A DNA stretch of 64,000 nucleotides from Methanobacterium sp. UBA294 (GTDB lineage: Archaea; Methanobacteriota; Methanobacteria; Methanobacteriales; Methanobacteriaceae). Each line of letters opens with the position of its first letter. Position 1 is the first letter of the stretch. The stretch covers positions 106,149 through 170,148 of the forward strand of contig DACB01000001.1 of NCBI GenBank assembly GCA_002494495.1, read 5' to 3'. The position numbers and the translations under genes were made by a program. Of the stretch, positions 34,047 through 43,081 are shown piece after piece. The notes under the pieces are model-generated. The model saw nothing but the letters and a program-made list of their open reading frames with translations, was not told the DNA's origin and did not search any database.

Positions 34047-35819
34047 ATGGAACTGAAAATGAACATCTCAAGTTTAATTGTAGAAGCAGAAGACAGGATT
34101 AATTACCACAGGCCCTGGCTAAAACATTACAACCAGGAAACACCAGGAAACCTACACTACCCTGATAAGACTATCTATGAAATGTTAAAGGCAAGGGCAG
34201 GTAAGGATAAAGAGAGGATAGTCCTTGAATTCATGGGAAAAAAGACCAGGTATAAAGACCTCCTGGAGAAGGTGGATATCTGTGCCCGGGCATTAAAAGA
34301 AATAGGAGTAACAGAACATGACGCAGTGACCATCTGCATGCCCAACACACCCCATGCAGTAATAATGTTCTACGCAGTTAACAAGTTAGGGGCCGTGGCC
34401 AACATGATCCATCCCTTAAGCGCGCCCAAAGAGATAGAATTCTACATGGAAAATGTGAACAGCAAGTACATCATAATCGGCAACTTCTCCTACCCCAACC
34501 TGGCAAAGGTGGAGGGGAATCTCCAGCCTAAAAAGGTAATAGTTGCCAAGGTAAGCGACTTTTTAGGTAAACGTAACAGCTTGGGTTTCTGGGCAATGGG
34601 GGGACGCAAAATACCCAAGGTCAACTACGATGAAAATAGTAAGTTGATCTCCTGGAAAAATTTCATAAAACTAGGGGAAAAATCCAGCAGGGAAGTTAAG
34701 TCATCCATGAAGTGCAAGGATGGAGCTGTTGTACTATACACCGGAGGTACCACCGGGATACAGAAGGGTGTTTTACTTTCCAACCATAACTTCAATGCCC
34801 TGGCAATCCAGTGCCTGGGGCATATGAACGATGCCAACCTGGGTCAAATTAAACACGACAAGATGATGTGCATCCTGCCCATGTTCCATGGGTTTGGTCT
34901 GGCAGTCTGCGTGCACCTGCCCATAATTGTAGGTGCATGTACCATTCTGGTTCCTAAATTCGATGCTGAAATCTTCGCTGAACAGTTTTCCAAGCACAAG
35001 CCACAGTACATAGCCGGGGTTCCTACGTTGTATGAAGCACTGCTTCGTAGTAAGAAGATGAAGAAGGCGGATTTCAGCTGCCTCAAGGGTGTTTTTGCTG
35101 GTGGTGATTCTGTACCTGTGGACTTGAAGAAGGAGTTTGATGAGTTCATTGCCCAAAGGGGTGGAAAGGTAACTATGCAGGAAGGATACGGCTTAACAGA
35201 AACTGTAACTGTAAGCTGCCTCATCCCCAACAAGAACGATAAAATGAACAGTATGGGTATTCCCCTGCCAGATATGATTTACAAGGTCATAGATCCAGAT
35301 ACAGGAGACGACCTTGCCCCTGGAAAACAGGGTGAAATATGCATAAGCGGACCCACTGTGATGATGGAATACTACAACAATCCAGATGAAACAGATATGG
35401 TTTTGAAAGTCCATGACGATGGCTTAAAATGGATCCATACTGGTGATTTAGGTTACATGGATGAAGACGGGTTCTTCTTCTTTAAGGGCAGAATTAAAAG
35501 GATGATAAAAAGTTCAGGTTACTCAGTATTCCCTACGCAGATAGAGAATATAATTAACATGCACGAGGCTGTGTCCCTATCCTGTGTAATTGGTATCCCT
35601 GATAAATACCAGATAGAGAAGATCAAAGCATTCATAGTATTGAAGGAAGGATACAAAAATAATAATATAGTTAAAACAGAGATCATGGATTTATGCAACG
35701 AATACCTGGCAAAATGGAGTGTTCCACGGGAGATTGAAATCAGGGAAGAATTACCCACCACCCTGATTGGTAAAGTTGACTGGCTTAAGCTTAAAAATGA
35801 AGATGCAGTTGGGATCTAA
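34047..35819 (+). CDS. AMP-forming acyl-CoA synthetase/ligase
   Basis: A 590-residue ANL-superfamily ligase: YTGGTTGIQKG (P-loop, residues about 231-241), Y-G-L-T-E-T motif, HTGDLGYMDEDG, RIKRMIKSSG, and the C-terminal catalytic Lys in T-L-I-G-K-V-D. It activates a carboxylic acid with ATP and loads it onto CoA. The substrate is not evident. AAGGAT upstream also allows the ATG at 34059. Organised with the E2-like gene 13 bp upstream; this pairing suggests a joint step in acyl transfer. Confidence 0.93.
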   Translation: MELKMNISSLIVEAEDRINYHRPWLKHYNQETPGNLHYPDKTIYEMLKARAGKDKERIVLEFMGKKTRYKDLLEKVDICARALKEIGVTEHDAVTICMPNTPHAVIMFYAVNKLGAVANMIHPLSAPKEIEFYMENVNSKYIIIGNFSYPNLAKVEGNLQPKKVIVAKVSDFLGKRNSLGFWAMGGRKIPKVNYDENSKLISWKNFIKLGEKSSREVKSSMKCKDGAVVLYTGGTTGIQKGVLLSNHNFNALAIQCLGHMNDANLGQIKHDKMMCILPMFHGFGLAVCVHLPIIVGACTILVPKFDAEIFAEQFSKHKPQYIAGVPTLYEALLRSKKMKKADFSCLKGVFAGGDSVPVDLKKEFDEFIAQRGGKVTMQEGYGLTETVTVSCLIPNKNDKMNSMGIPLPDMIYKVIDPDTGDDLAPGKQGEICISGPTVMMEYYNNPDETDMVLKVHDDGLKWIHTGDLGYMDEDGFFFFKGRIKRMIKSSGYSVFPTQIENIINMHEAVSLSCVIGIPDKYQIEKIKAFIVLKEGYKNNNIVKTEIMDLCNEYLAKWSVPREIEIREELPTTLIGKVDWLKLKNEDAVGI

Positions 35820-35935
35820 AGCAAGTTATTATCAGCAGATGTTTATCTGATATTTAATCAATCAGAACAATTGTCAACCTGAATTTTTTAGTTTTCTGGT
35901 CAATAAATTTAATCAATAAAAACCCTAATTTATTT

Positions 35936-35985
35936 TAATTCATCAAAGAAAAGTAGCTCTTAATCCATCAAAGAAAAGTAGCTCA
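35936..35985. repeat. 2 x 25-bp tandem repeat
   Basis: Two adjacent copies of TAATyCATCAAAGAAAAGTAG plus CTC(T/A), at 35936-35960 and 35961-35985, with one internal mismatch (T/C at position 5). They lie 120 bp behind the acyl-CoA synthetase and before the convergent CARF gene. See the finding on recurrent tandem repeats. Confidence 0.85.
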
Positions 35986-36022
35986 ATTTTATTTAAACTA
36001 TTTATTTCATAATAAAAAGCAG

Positions 36023-36616
<594 letters not shown>

Positions 36617-36820
36617 ACTGGATCACAATCCTATACTGTTCATATTTTTGTATAGCTTTTACCTGTTTTTTATTGTTTTTAATTCTTATGTTCTTGCCTT
36701 ATATAATTTTGTAACTTTTATTATGCTGTTATAATGTTTTTTCATGAAATTTCTGTTTTTATCCAATAAATCTTAACCTTAAATATCTCTAATATGTACT
36801 ATTCATTTATTTAAACGAAT

Positions 36821-36841
36821 TGTATATGTTAAACATATACA
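36821..36841. promoter_or_regulatory. perfect 10-1-10 palindrome at a promoter
   Basis: TGTATATGTT, A, AACATATACA. It directly precedes a TATA-like TTTATATAG (36843-36850), about 70 bp before the TTG start of the DUF4064-like gene, so a regulator bound here would block or assist TBP/TFB. It is the longest perfect palindrome I noted in this window. Convergent or divergent use with the CARF gene (start 36616) is also possible. Confidence 0.6.
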
Positions 36842-36909
36842 TTTATATAGAACTATGTGTAATATATAATTTTATCCTGACATGAATAAAATTAGGAGGT
36901 GTATCATAT

Positions 36910-37221
36910 TTGGAAGTAAAAAGATCCAGAACACTTGAAGTTGTTCTTGGTGTTCTGGGAGGTGTGTTTGGACTCTTTGGGGGAGTAATAGCACTGATAT
37001 TTTCGGCATTCGAATCCTCAATCTTTGGTCTGGCAGTAAGCGCTATACTGGCCTCAATAGTAGGACTGGTTGGTGCGGTTTACGTAACTCAGAACCCCAA
37101 GAATGGAGGAATAATATTAATTATCAGTGCAGTTTGGCTATTAATCAGCATTTCTGCCTTTGGTGTAATTGGAGCAGTTCTCCTTGGAATTGCTGGTTTA
37201 GCAGCTTTGATAAGAAAATAA
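36910..37221 (+). CDS. DUF4064-like membrane protein
   Basis: A 103-residue hydrophobic protein with four predicted helices rich in Gly, Ala and Leu (VVLGVLGGVFGLFGGV, GLAVSAILASIVGLVGAVY and so on, in pieces). The layout fits DUF4064. TTG start behind AGGAGGTG. It is followed by a lipoprotein gene 16 bp away in the same direction. Function unknown. Confidence 0.8.
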   Translation: MEVKRSRTLEVVLGVLGGVFGLFGGVIALIFSAFESSIFGLAVSAILASIVGLVGAVYVTQNPKNGGIILIISAVWLLISISAFGVIGAVLLGIAGLAALIRK

Positions 37222-37237
37222 AATGGAGGGAAAAATT

Positions 37238-37654
37238 ATGAAAAACAAATTGATGTTAGGTGTTACAGTCCTACTGATAGCGGGTATTGTAGCCATCAGT
37301 GGATGTACCAGTTCCAGTGAAAACAACACTTCACCAGTAAATGTTACTGATATCACAGTTGAAAGTAGTGGCTATGGAAGTTACGATGTACTGGGTACCA
37401 TCACCCCCAGTAAAGACATAGATTACCTGTCAATTGCACTTAAATGGTACGATGCATCAGGAAATGTCATCGAAAAATCATCTCTAGCATGGAATATCAA
37501 TGATGCTAAGGCTGGTGAACCCATTAAGTTCGATGCCATATCTTTCATACCGGAAGGTAGTTCTCCAGCTAAAGTTGACTTATTAGTCTTTGATTCGGTA
37601 TGGAGTGGAACTGACGAGTCAGATGCAATCTACAAAACCACAATAAACCTTTAA
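37238..37654 (+). CDS. lipoprotein, 138 residues
   Basis: Signal peptide followed by a lipobox I-S-G-C, so the mature protein begins with Cys and is probably lipid-anchored on the outer face. The rest is a single beta-sandwich-like domain (D-V-L-G-T-I-T-P-S-K, L-K-W-Y-D-A-S-G) reminiscent of FxLYD-type extracytoplasmic domains. Start at ATG 37238 behind GGAGGG. In the operon with the DUF4064-like membrane protein. Function unknown. Confidence 0.82.
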   Translation: MKNKLMLGVTVLLIAGIVAISGCTSSSENNTSPVNVTDITVESSGYGSYDVLGTITPSKDIDYLSIALKWYDASGNVIEKSSLAWNINDAKAGEPIKFDAISFIPEGSSPAKVDLLVFDSVWSGTDESDAIYKTTINL

Positions 37655-37688
37655 TTATTTATTTTTTTTATTTTTTTGGGGGATTAGT

Positions 37689-38030
37689 TTGAGAAAAATC
37701 GTTTTAGTAATGGACAATGTCATCATCGCCATGATGATAAGAAATAATCTGGTAAATAATGGTTACCTGGTTCCTTTTATCACCAATACACTGAAGGAGG
37801 CGTTGGATACAGATTATGAGATGGAACTGATAATATTTGATATGGACTTCATATCCATGGACAGGCTGGATGAAGTTAGAGTTCCCATTATCTTCCTCAC
37901 CAGTCAGAGTGAGTGGGAGATATCACAGGAGGAAACATCCACCCTGGAGGTTACCTATGATTTCCTGTGCAAACCCTTCACAGAAGAAGAACTTCTCTAC
38001 AAAACCAGGAAAATACTACCACCAAATTAA
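37689..38030 (+). CDS. stand-alone response-regulator receiver domain
   Basis: A 113-residue REC-fold protein from TTG: V-L-V-M-D-N (acidic pocket), I-I-F-D-M-D-F (phosphorylated Asp), F-L-T-S-Q (Thr) and C-K-P-F (Lys) are all at the expected spacing, so it can probably be phosphorylated. There is no output domain. A GGGGGA site precedes the TTG. A multi-PAS kinase is encoded at 56.9 kb, but nothing in the sequence ties the two. Confidence 0.82.
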   Translation: MRKIVLVMDNVIIAMMIRNNLVNNGYLVPFITNTLKEALDTDYEMELIIFDMDFISMDRLDEVRVPIIFLTSQSEWEISQEETSTLEVTYDFLCKPFTEEELLYKTRKILPPN

Positions 38031-38057
38031 AAGAATTCAAAAGGAGGATTGAAAATA

Positions 38058-38983
38058 ATGGATGAAGTTATGGAAGAGTATATATCAAAACTGGATTTTG
38101 GCCCGGTAACAGAATATGGTGACTTGACAGTCATACCCATATTCTCCCCATTAAACGGTCCCCAATACCTTACAATGAAGGAGGCCATGGAACAGAATCT
38201 TCTAGTAATTACTGAAGTTGATGAAGCAGGCAGTGTAGGTGAATTATTGGTGAAAAACCTGGCAGATATACCTGTACTCCTCTTAGATGGGGAGGAAATA
38301 ATGGGAGCTAAACAGAACCGTGTCCTAAACTCCACCATATTGGTTGGTGCCAGGGAAGAAATATCCATCCCAGTAAGCTGCACTGAACAGGGGAGATGGG
38401 ACTATAAATCAAGATGCTTCAGTGATTCAGATGTGATAGCAGCCCATAGAGTTAGGATGAATAAATCAGTGTCTGTTATGGATTCATTAAAGTACGATGG
38501 TACCTACAGATCAAATCAGAGTGGGGTGTGGAATGATATTCATCAGATGTCCATGGAAGCCAATTTATCCTCAACCACCGGGGCTATGAAAGATGTATAC
38601 AAGTCCAGGGAAACAGATTTATCCAAGTATGTTGATGCCTTCCCATACATGGATAAACAGAAGGGCATCATGGTTCTTATAAATGGTGAAATCGCTGGTT
38701 TAGAAGCGGTATCTTCAGAGAGTTCATATAAATTAATCCATGACAAGCTATTGAGAAGCTATGCATTGGATGCCATACTATCCAATACATGGGTAAACAT
38801 GATGAAGAAGCTGCTCAGTTAGCTAGAAATTTCCTGGATAGGACTAAAAAGACAGAAGAAAGCAAGTATAAATCAGTGGGGCAGGGATGTGACCGAAGAT
38901 TTACTGGAGATAAACTAATTGGATCTTCATTAACTGTTGATGACAAAGTCATACACAGTACATTCTTTAATCTCGCTAAATAA
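38058..38983 (+). pseudogene. ARPP-1-domain protein, frameshifted near the C-terminus
   Basis: Frame 1 (ATG 38058 behind AGGAGG) encodes the ARPP-1 core: F-G-P-V-T-E-Y-G-D-L, V-L-L-L-D-G-E-E-I-M-G-A-K-Q-N-R and I-P-V-S-C-T-E-Q-G-R-W. It ends prematurely at 38822, while another frame continues from about 38789 as H-D-E-E-A-A-Q-L-A-R-N-F and D-K-V-I-H-S-T-F-F-N-L to 38983, the expected end. So a single shift near 38785-38800 splits the gene. The first 254 residues might still fold. Function of the family is unknown. Confidence 0.75.
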
Positions 38984-39178
38984 GTGTGTTAAATTGGATG
39001 ATAAGGTCCCATCTGTAAGATAATCATAAAATCCCCCCAGGGGTTAGATTGATAATTTATGACTGCCTGTTTGAATAAATTACTAAAATATAAGATGGAG
39101 TAATGCAATAAGTTAAAAAATGATAGTTAAGTCCCTCAGAAACATAAAATTTATTAGCTGTAGTTTAGGAGGATATTC

Positions 39179-39859
39179 ATGTCAACTATGAAGCATTTAA
39201 CAGTATTCATCCTTTCCATGGTAATTGTCTTGGCCACTGCCCCTTCTGCAGATGCATGGTCTTGGAAAACACACTCCGACATAGTAGATGTAGTATACTA
39301 TGGATTACCACCCGAGGTCCAGAAGAATTTGAACCTGGAGATTATGCGTAACGGATCAAACGAGCCGGATGAAGTATTCAAGGACTTCAGACATCACAGT
39401 TACCCCAATAGTTATGATAAGGCAAAGTCATGGTTAGATAAAGGAAAAATTGCCTATGACCATGGTGACTATGATGAAGCCAGCTTTAACTATGGAGTGG
39501 CCACCCATTACATTTCTGATACCTTTTCTGCTCCCCACTGTATAAGTAAAGAAGAATACTCTGACCATTCCCGTTATGAAAACCGGGCAAAGAAATTAAC
39601 TCCAGTGGTTACCTACAACAACAGTACTGATCTAAACACCAAAATGAAAAATGCTTACAACCAGGGCAGTGAAGACTGGGTGCTCTGGTTAGATACAGGT
39701 GACACATCAATCATCCAAGCCAACCTCAACAACGGAGCTTCTGCATCCTTAGTTGCTGTAAATGAGAGTATAAATAGTGAAGCATCCCCGGATCTTTGGA
39801 CTCAAATCACGGACATTATAAGGAAATATGTTTATGATAGTCCAGAGGTTTCAGGTTAA
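39179..39859 (+). CDS. secreted zinc-dependent phospholipase C-like protein
   Basis: A 226-residue protein with a signal peptide ending S-A-D-A just before W-S-W-K-T-H. In zinc phospholipases C the mature N-terminal Trp itself binds zinc, and H (here T-H-S), then R-H-H-S-Y-P and A-T-H-Y-I-S-D-T-F-S-A-P-H supply further His and Asp ligands in order. Likely a secreted, three-zinc phosphodiesterase or phospholipase. Ribosome-binding site AGGAGG before the ATG. Confidence 0.85.
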   Translation: MSTMKHLTVFILSMVIVLATAPSADAWSWKTHSDIVDVVYYGLPPEVQKNLNLEIMRNGSNEPDEVFKDFRHHSYPNSYDKAKSWLDKGKIAYDHGDYDEASFNYGVATHYISDTFSAPHCISKEEYSDHSRYENRAKKLTPVVTYNNSTDLNTKMKNAYNQGSEDWVLWLDTGDTSIIQANLNNGASASLVAVNESINSEASPDLWTQITDIIRKYVYDSPEVSG

Positions 39860-39862
39860 ACA

Positions 39863-39914
39863 GATTGAATAAGTTAAGCAGGATTGGATAAATTAAATAG
39901 GATTGAATAAATTC
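39863..39914. repeat. 19-bp-period tandem repeat, about 2.7 copies
   Basis: Starts 4 bp behind the stop codon of the phospholipase gene. Copies GATTGAATAAGTTAAGCAG (39863), GATTGGATAAATTAAATAG (39882) and a partial GATTGAATAAATT (39901). The period equals that of the repeats at 48359 and 62517 but the sequence differs. Confidence 0.7.
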
Positions 39915-39953
39915 TTAATTAAAAACGAGAATATAAAGAGTATATAAAATTTA

Positions 39954-40064
39954 CTCCCAGGGAGTAGTGGTAGAATTAAAACAAGTTTTAGGGGTAAGAG
40001 TTGAAATCTACCAACAGTGTTCCCTTGGGAGAGTTTCGTCGAAGTGGTCCATTACTTCGTGAAA
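39954..40064 (+). ncRNA. candidate structured RNA
   Basis: Between two convergent genes. Three stems can be drawn by hand: P1 39954-39963 with 40021-40031 (ten pairs, one bulged T); P2 inside it, 39968-39974 with 40007-40013 (seven pairs); P3 40034-40045 with 40054-40064 (TTTC/GAAA and CGAAGT/ACTTCG, ten pairs, loop GGTCCATT). Two TATA-like boxes lie at 39931-39950, about 25 bp upstream of the 5' end. The segment is richer in G+C than its surroundings. A short open stretch runs on the minus strand across it, so a decayed gene is an alternative. Confidence 0.5.
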
Positions 40065-40329
40065 TTTGTGGGGAATATTATCTATACATGTTTCCTTATA
40101 AATACTTTACGTTTTTTGGCTTATTTTTTGATATGGAAGTGTCATATTGAGATAGGAACTATTGTTGAATTCCTATAGCTTACGTGGTTGATTGAACATA
40201 AAATAATTAAGTGTATGTGAAATAACTTCGTTATATTCCAGTATAAAGAACTAAAAATACCAAATTCTAAATGATGATTTGAGAAATTTTTTCATTTATC
40301 AGGCTATTGTGACTGAAACTATTCAATAA
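40065..40329. other. spacer after the RNA candidate
   Basis: AT-rich remainder of the 470-bp space between the phospholipase and the MFS transporter genes. I see no gene. On the minus strand a coding-like fragment (H-K-F-H-E-V-M-D-H-F-D-E-T) overlaps the end of the RNA candidate. Confidence 0.35.
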
Positions 40330-41943
40330 TTAAACACCCTCATCTTCTTGTCGATACTCCAAGTGTAAATCCTTTTCTTCTTCCTTTTTAGGGAATTTAA
40401 AGTATATGATTGCAGCCCCAATGAGTATTGCTATGATACCAGCTACATGTGCCCAATCTGTCCCGTTAAGGAAGGATATTTTAGCAGCTTCTATGATCTG
40501 TGTCTGGTACTGGGGATAGGCCTGTGCTATGTCCGCGGCGCTGCTGAAGGATTTAAGTAAGGTGGCAATTACATCACTTGATATCTGCTCCTGCTGAACG
40601 GTGGGCAGTCCGCTTATGAGTTTGCTAAATGCTCTAGAATAACCTGCTGTAAGCAGTACACCGAAGATGGAGGTCATGATGGCACCTCCAAGGTCTCTCT
40701 GGAGGTCAGCTGTTCCGGAGGCCATTCCTTCCCTTTCTAAGGGTACAGATGTAGTGAGTGAATTTGATGCAGGTGTTCCTGCTATTCCAACACCAGTTCC
40801 TAAGAGGGCATATGAAATCCCCACCATCCAGTAGGGTATACCCTCCTTCCAAAGGAATAACATGCTGATAAACCCAATTAAACAGAACAGGAAGCCTAAA
40901 AGTAATGTAAATCTGGAGCCGTACCTTTCCACTAATCTGGCAGAAAATGGAGCCATAAACAACATGAAGACCGCACCGGGTAATATTGCAATTCCCGCGT
41001 GTAGGGTAGAGTAGCTTAGTACATTTTGCATGAATTGCTGTCCAATGTACATGGCACCCATAAGGGATCCGAATACAATGGTTCCGGCAACAGCTGCCAC
41101 CATGAATGTGGGGCGACGGGCTATCTTCAAATCGTATAGTGGATTTTTTACCCTGCGCTGGCGGATTATAAAGAACACCCCTGATATCAGCGCAAGTACA
41201 ACTATAATTGCAGTGATGGTCCGGGCACCTGGTAACGGTGCTAAGTTAATTGCCAGCACCAAACTACCCAGTAATAATAAAGACAAGATCCCTCCCAGGT
41301 TGTCCACTGGATCACTAGTTTCGTTGATATGTGAGGGTATAAACTTGTATATCATGATTAAAGCCACTACTGCAATGGGTATGGTTACCATAAATACAGA
41401 ACTCCATTCCCTGCTTAACAGGAGGAACCCCGATATCATAGGACCCAGGGCAGCTACAGCTGCACCTACACCAGACCATAAGGCTATTGATCTTGTTCTA
41501 TGTTTACCAGACCATAAGGCAGCTATAAGTGCCAGTGTGGTGGGAAATGCCATTCCAGCTGCCAGGCCTCCGAAGATACGTGCTGCAATGAGTATTTCGA
41601 TGCTGGGTGCAAAACCAGCTAGTAAAGATGAAGGTATAGCCAGGAAGGTACCTATGAGGAGCATCATCTTACGCCCGTGATGGTCGCCTATGGCACCGAA
41701 CCAGAGTACTGAAGCAGCCAGGCCTAAAGAGTATCCAACAGCTACCAGATTGATGAGTACCTGTGAGGCATTGAAGGCTAAACCTATGGAGGGCAATGCT
41801 ACGTTGGCTACCGAGAGGTTGAGGTTGGCCACTGCAGCCCCCATAATCAAAGTAACAAGAACTATCATTCCCGGACTTTCATGGGACTGTTTTTCTTCTC
41901 CTTTATTAGGAGTACTGGCAGAAGTTGGGTCTTGTGATTTCAT
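40330..41943 (-). CDS. MFS transporter, DHA2 (14-helix) drug-exporter type
   Basis: About 537 residues with 14 predicted membrane helices. The loop 2-3 motif GDHHGRKMMLLIG matches the major-facilitator motif A, and R-I-F-G-G-L-A-A-G plus the helix-5 G-P-M-I-S-G-F motif C mark an exporter. The long C-terminal half fits the QacA/EmrB-like DHA2 group, which expels toxic compounds using proton motive force. ATG at 41941-41943 lies 4 nt behind GTGAT. Monocistronic. Confidence 0.92.
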   Translation of the reverse strand: MKSQDPTSASTPNKGEEKQSHESPGMIVLVTLIMGAAVANLNLSVANVALPSIGLAFNASQVLINLVAVGYSLGLAASVLWFGAIGDHHGRKMMLLIGTFLAIPSSLLAGFAPSIEILIAARIFGGLAAGMAFPTTLALIAALWSGKHRTRSIALWSGVGAAVAALGPMISGFLLLSREWSSVFMVTIPIAVVALIMIYKFIPSHINETSDPVDNLGGILSLLLLGSLVLAINLAPLPGARTITAIIVVLALISGVFFIIRQRRVKNPLYDLKIARRPTFMVAAVAGTIVFGSLMGAMYIGQQFMQNVLSYSTLHAGIAILPGAVFMLFMAPFSARLVERYGSRFTLLLGFLFCLIGFISMLFLWKEGIPYWMVGISYALLGTGVGIAGTPASNSLTTSVPLEREGMASGTADLQRDLGGAIMTSIFGVLLTAGYSRAFSKLISGLPTVQQEQISSDVIATLLKSFSSAADIAQAYPQYQTQIIEAAKISFLNGTDWAHVAGIIAILIGAAIIYFKFPKKEEEKDLHLEYRQEDEGV

Positions 41944-42120
41944 CTTCATCACTTAAAACATATTAATATCATTTAATAAAAGGGCTAATTATCATGCTCC
42001 ACTTAACGGATTTTATTTATCAACGATGCATGTGTTACTCATCATAAAAATAGTAATCTATTTTTTTGTAGTATCTCATGAGCAAAAATAATTTAAAGAC
42101 CACTATACATACATACTCTT

Positions 42121-42534
42121 ATGGTAGCCTTAGATCAAAACTTGCTATACATCTTCATAGCTGTTTTTGTGGCGGTAATTATACTCATAGCCCTTATTCT
42201 GAGACGCAGGAGATCCAGGGAAGGACCGTCAAATGTGAACCAGTACCTAGAAAGTGAAGCCGATGCAAAGAAGGTCAAGCTGGTAGAGAGGAAAGAAGGA
42301 TTCCAGACCAGAACCCCCCTTTACCAGAGGAGGCCCAGTGATGATATCTCTGATATCAGGGAGAAAACATCCAATCTACAGCACCAGAACCTGTACCACA
42401 ACCAGAAAATTGAAGAAAAAACCGAGTTACTGGAGTCCCGGAAAAAACTGACCAACCATAAGAGGCAGGTTAAGGGTATCAAGAAGAAATTCCTGGAACT
42501 CAACAATCCAGCTAAACCTAAAAAAGGGAAGTAA
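42121..42534 (+). CDS. membrane-anchored coiled-coil protein
   Basis: A 137-residue protein with one N-terminal hydrophobic helix (residues about 8-26), an Arg-rich stop-transfer (R-R-R-R-S-R), and a Lys/Glu/Gln-rich helical tail with coiled-coil character ending P-K-K-G-K. A TATA-like AATTTAAAG about 30 nt before the ATG and no ribosome-binding site suggest a leaderless mRNA. Next gene is also coiled-coil. Confidence 0.7.
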   Translation: MVALDQNLLYIFIAVFVAVIILIALILRRRRSREGPSNVNQYLESEADAKKVKLVERKEGFQTRTPLYQRRPSDDISDIREKTSNLQHQNLYHNQKIEEKTELLESRKKLTNHKRQVKGIKKKFLELNNPAKPKKGK

Positions 42535-42596
42535 AATTAAATAAATACTTATTTTTTAAGTAAAATCCTAATCAACATCGAAAGGACGTATTTAAT

Positions 42597-42995
42597 ATGA
42601 TAACAGATTCCAATGATACAGAGACCCGGATCAGGGATTTGGAGCAGGAACTTAAAAACAGGGAATCTGAAATTAAATCCCTCCAGGAAAGGCTTAAAAA
42701 TAACGAAGAAATGCTCCAGGATGCAATCAGTGAGAAGAACAAGGTTAAAATTCAGTTACAGGAATATGATCTGAAACTGACTGATGAAAAACTTAAACAA
42801 CTCCAGAACCTCCAGGAGAAATATAATAAAAAAGTGCACAGAGTCCAGGTGACAAAGAAACAATTAGACGATGCAAGGATAGAGATCCAAGATTTAAAAG
42901 AAGTTATAGATGACCTGGCTAATCGTGGTTTAATGGATCATATACTGGGAAGGTATCCTGAGAGTTTCAAGGGTTATAGTGAAGATAAGCTGTAA
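42597..42995 (+). CDS. coiled-coil protein, 132 residues
   Basis: Almost entirely one long heptad-repeat helix (residues about 8-110, L and I at a/d positions, e.g. I-R-D-L-E-Q-E-L-K-N-R), ending in a short non-helical tail. A GAAAGGA site precedes the ATG. Adjacent to the membrane-anchored coiled-coil gene; they could form a heteromeric structure. Not recognised. Confidence 0.7.
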   Translation: MITDSNDTETRIRDLEQELKNRESEIKSLQERLKNNEEMLQDAISEKNKVKIQLQEYDLKLTDEKLKQLQNLQEKYNKKVHRVQVTKKQLDDARIEIQDLKEVIDDLANRGLMDHILGRYPESFKGYSEDKL

Positions 42996-43081
42996 TTTTC
43001 ACAGATACGTTGGAGTAACTTATTTCTGTTTTAAAGTTCATAAATATTCCCTACAGATAAATGTAGGGGGATTTTTTAGTT

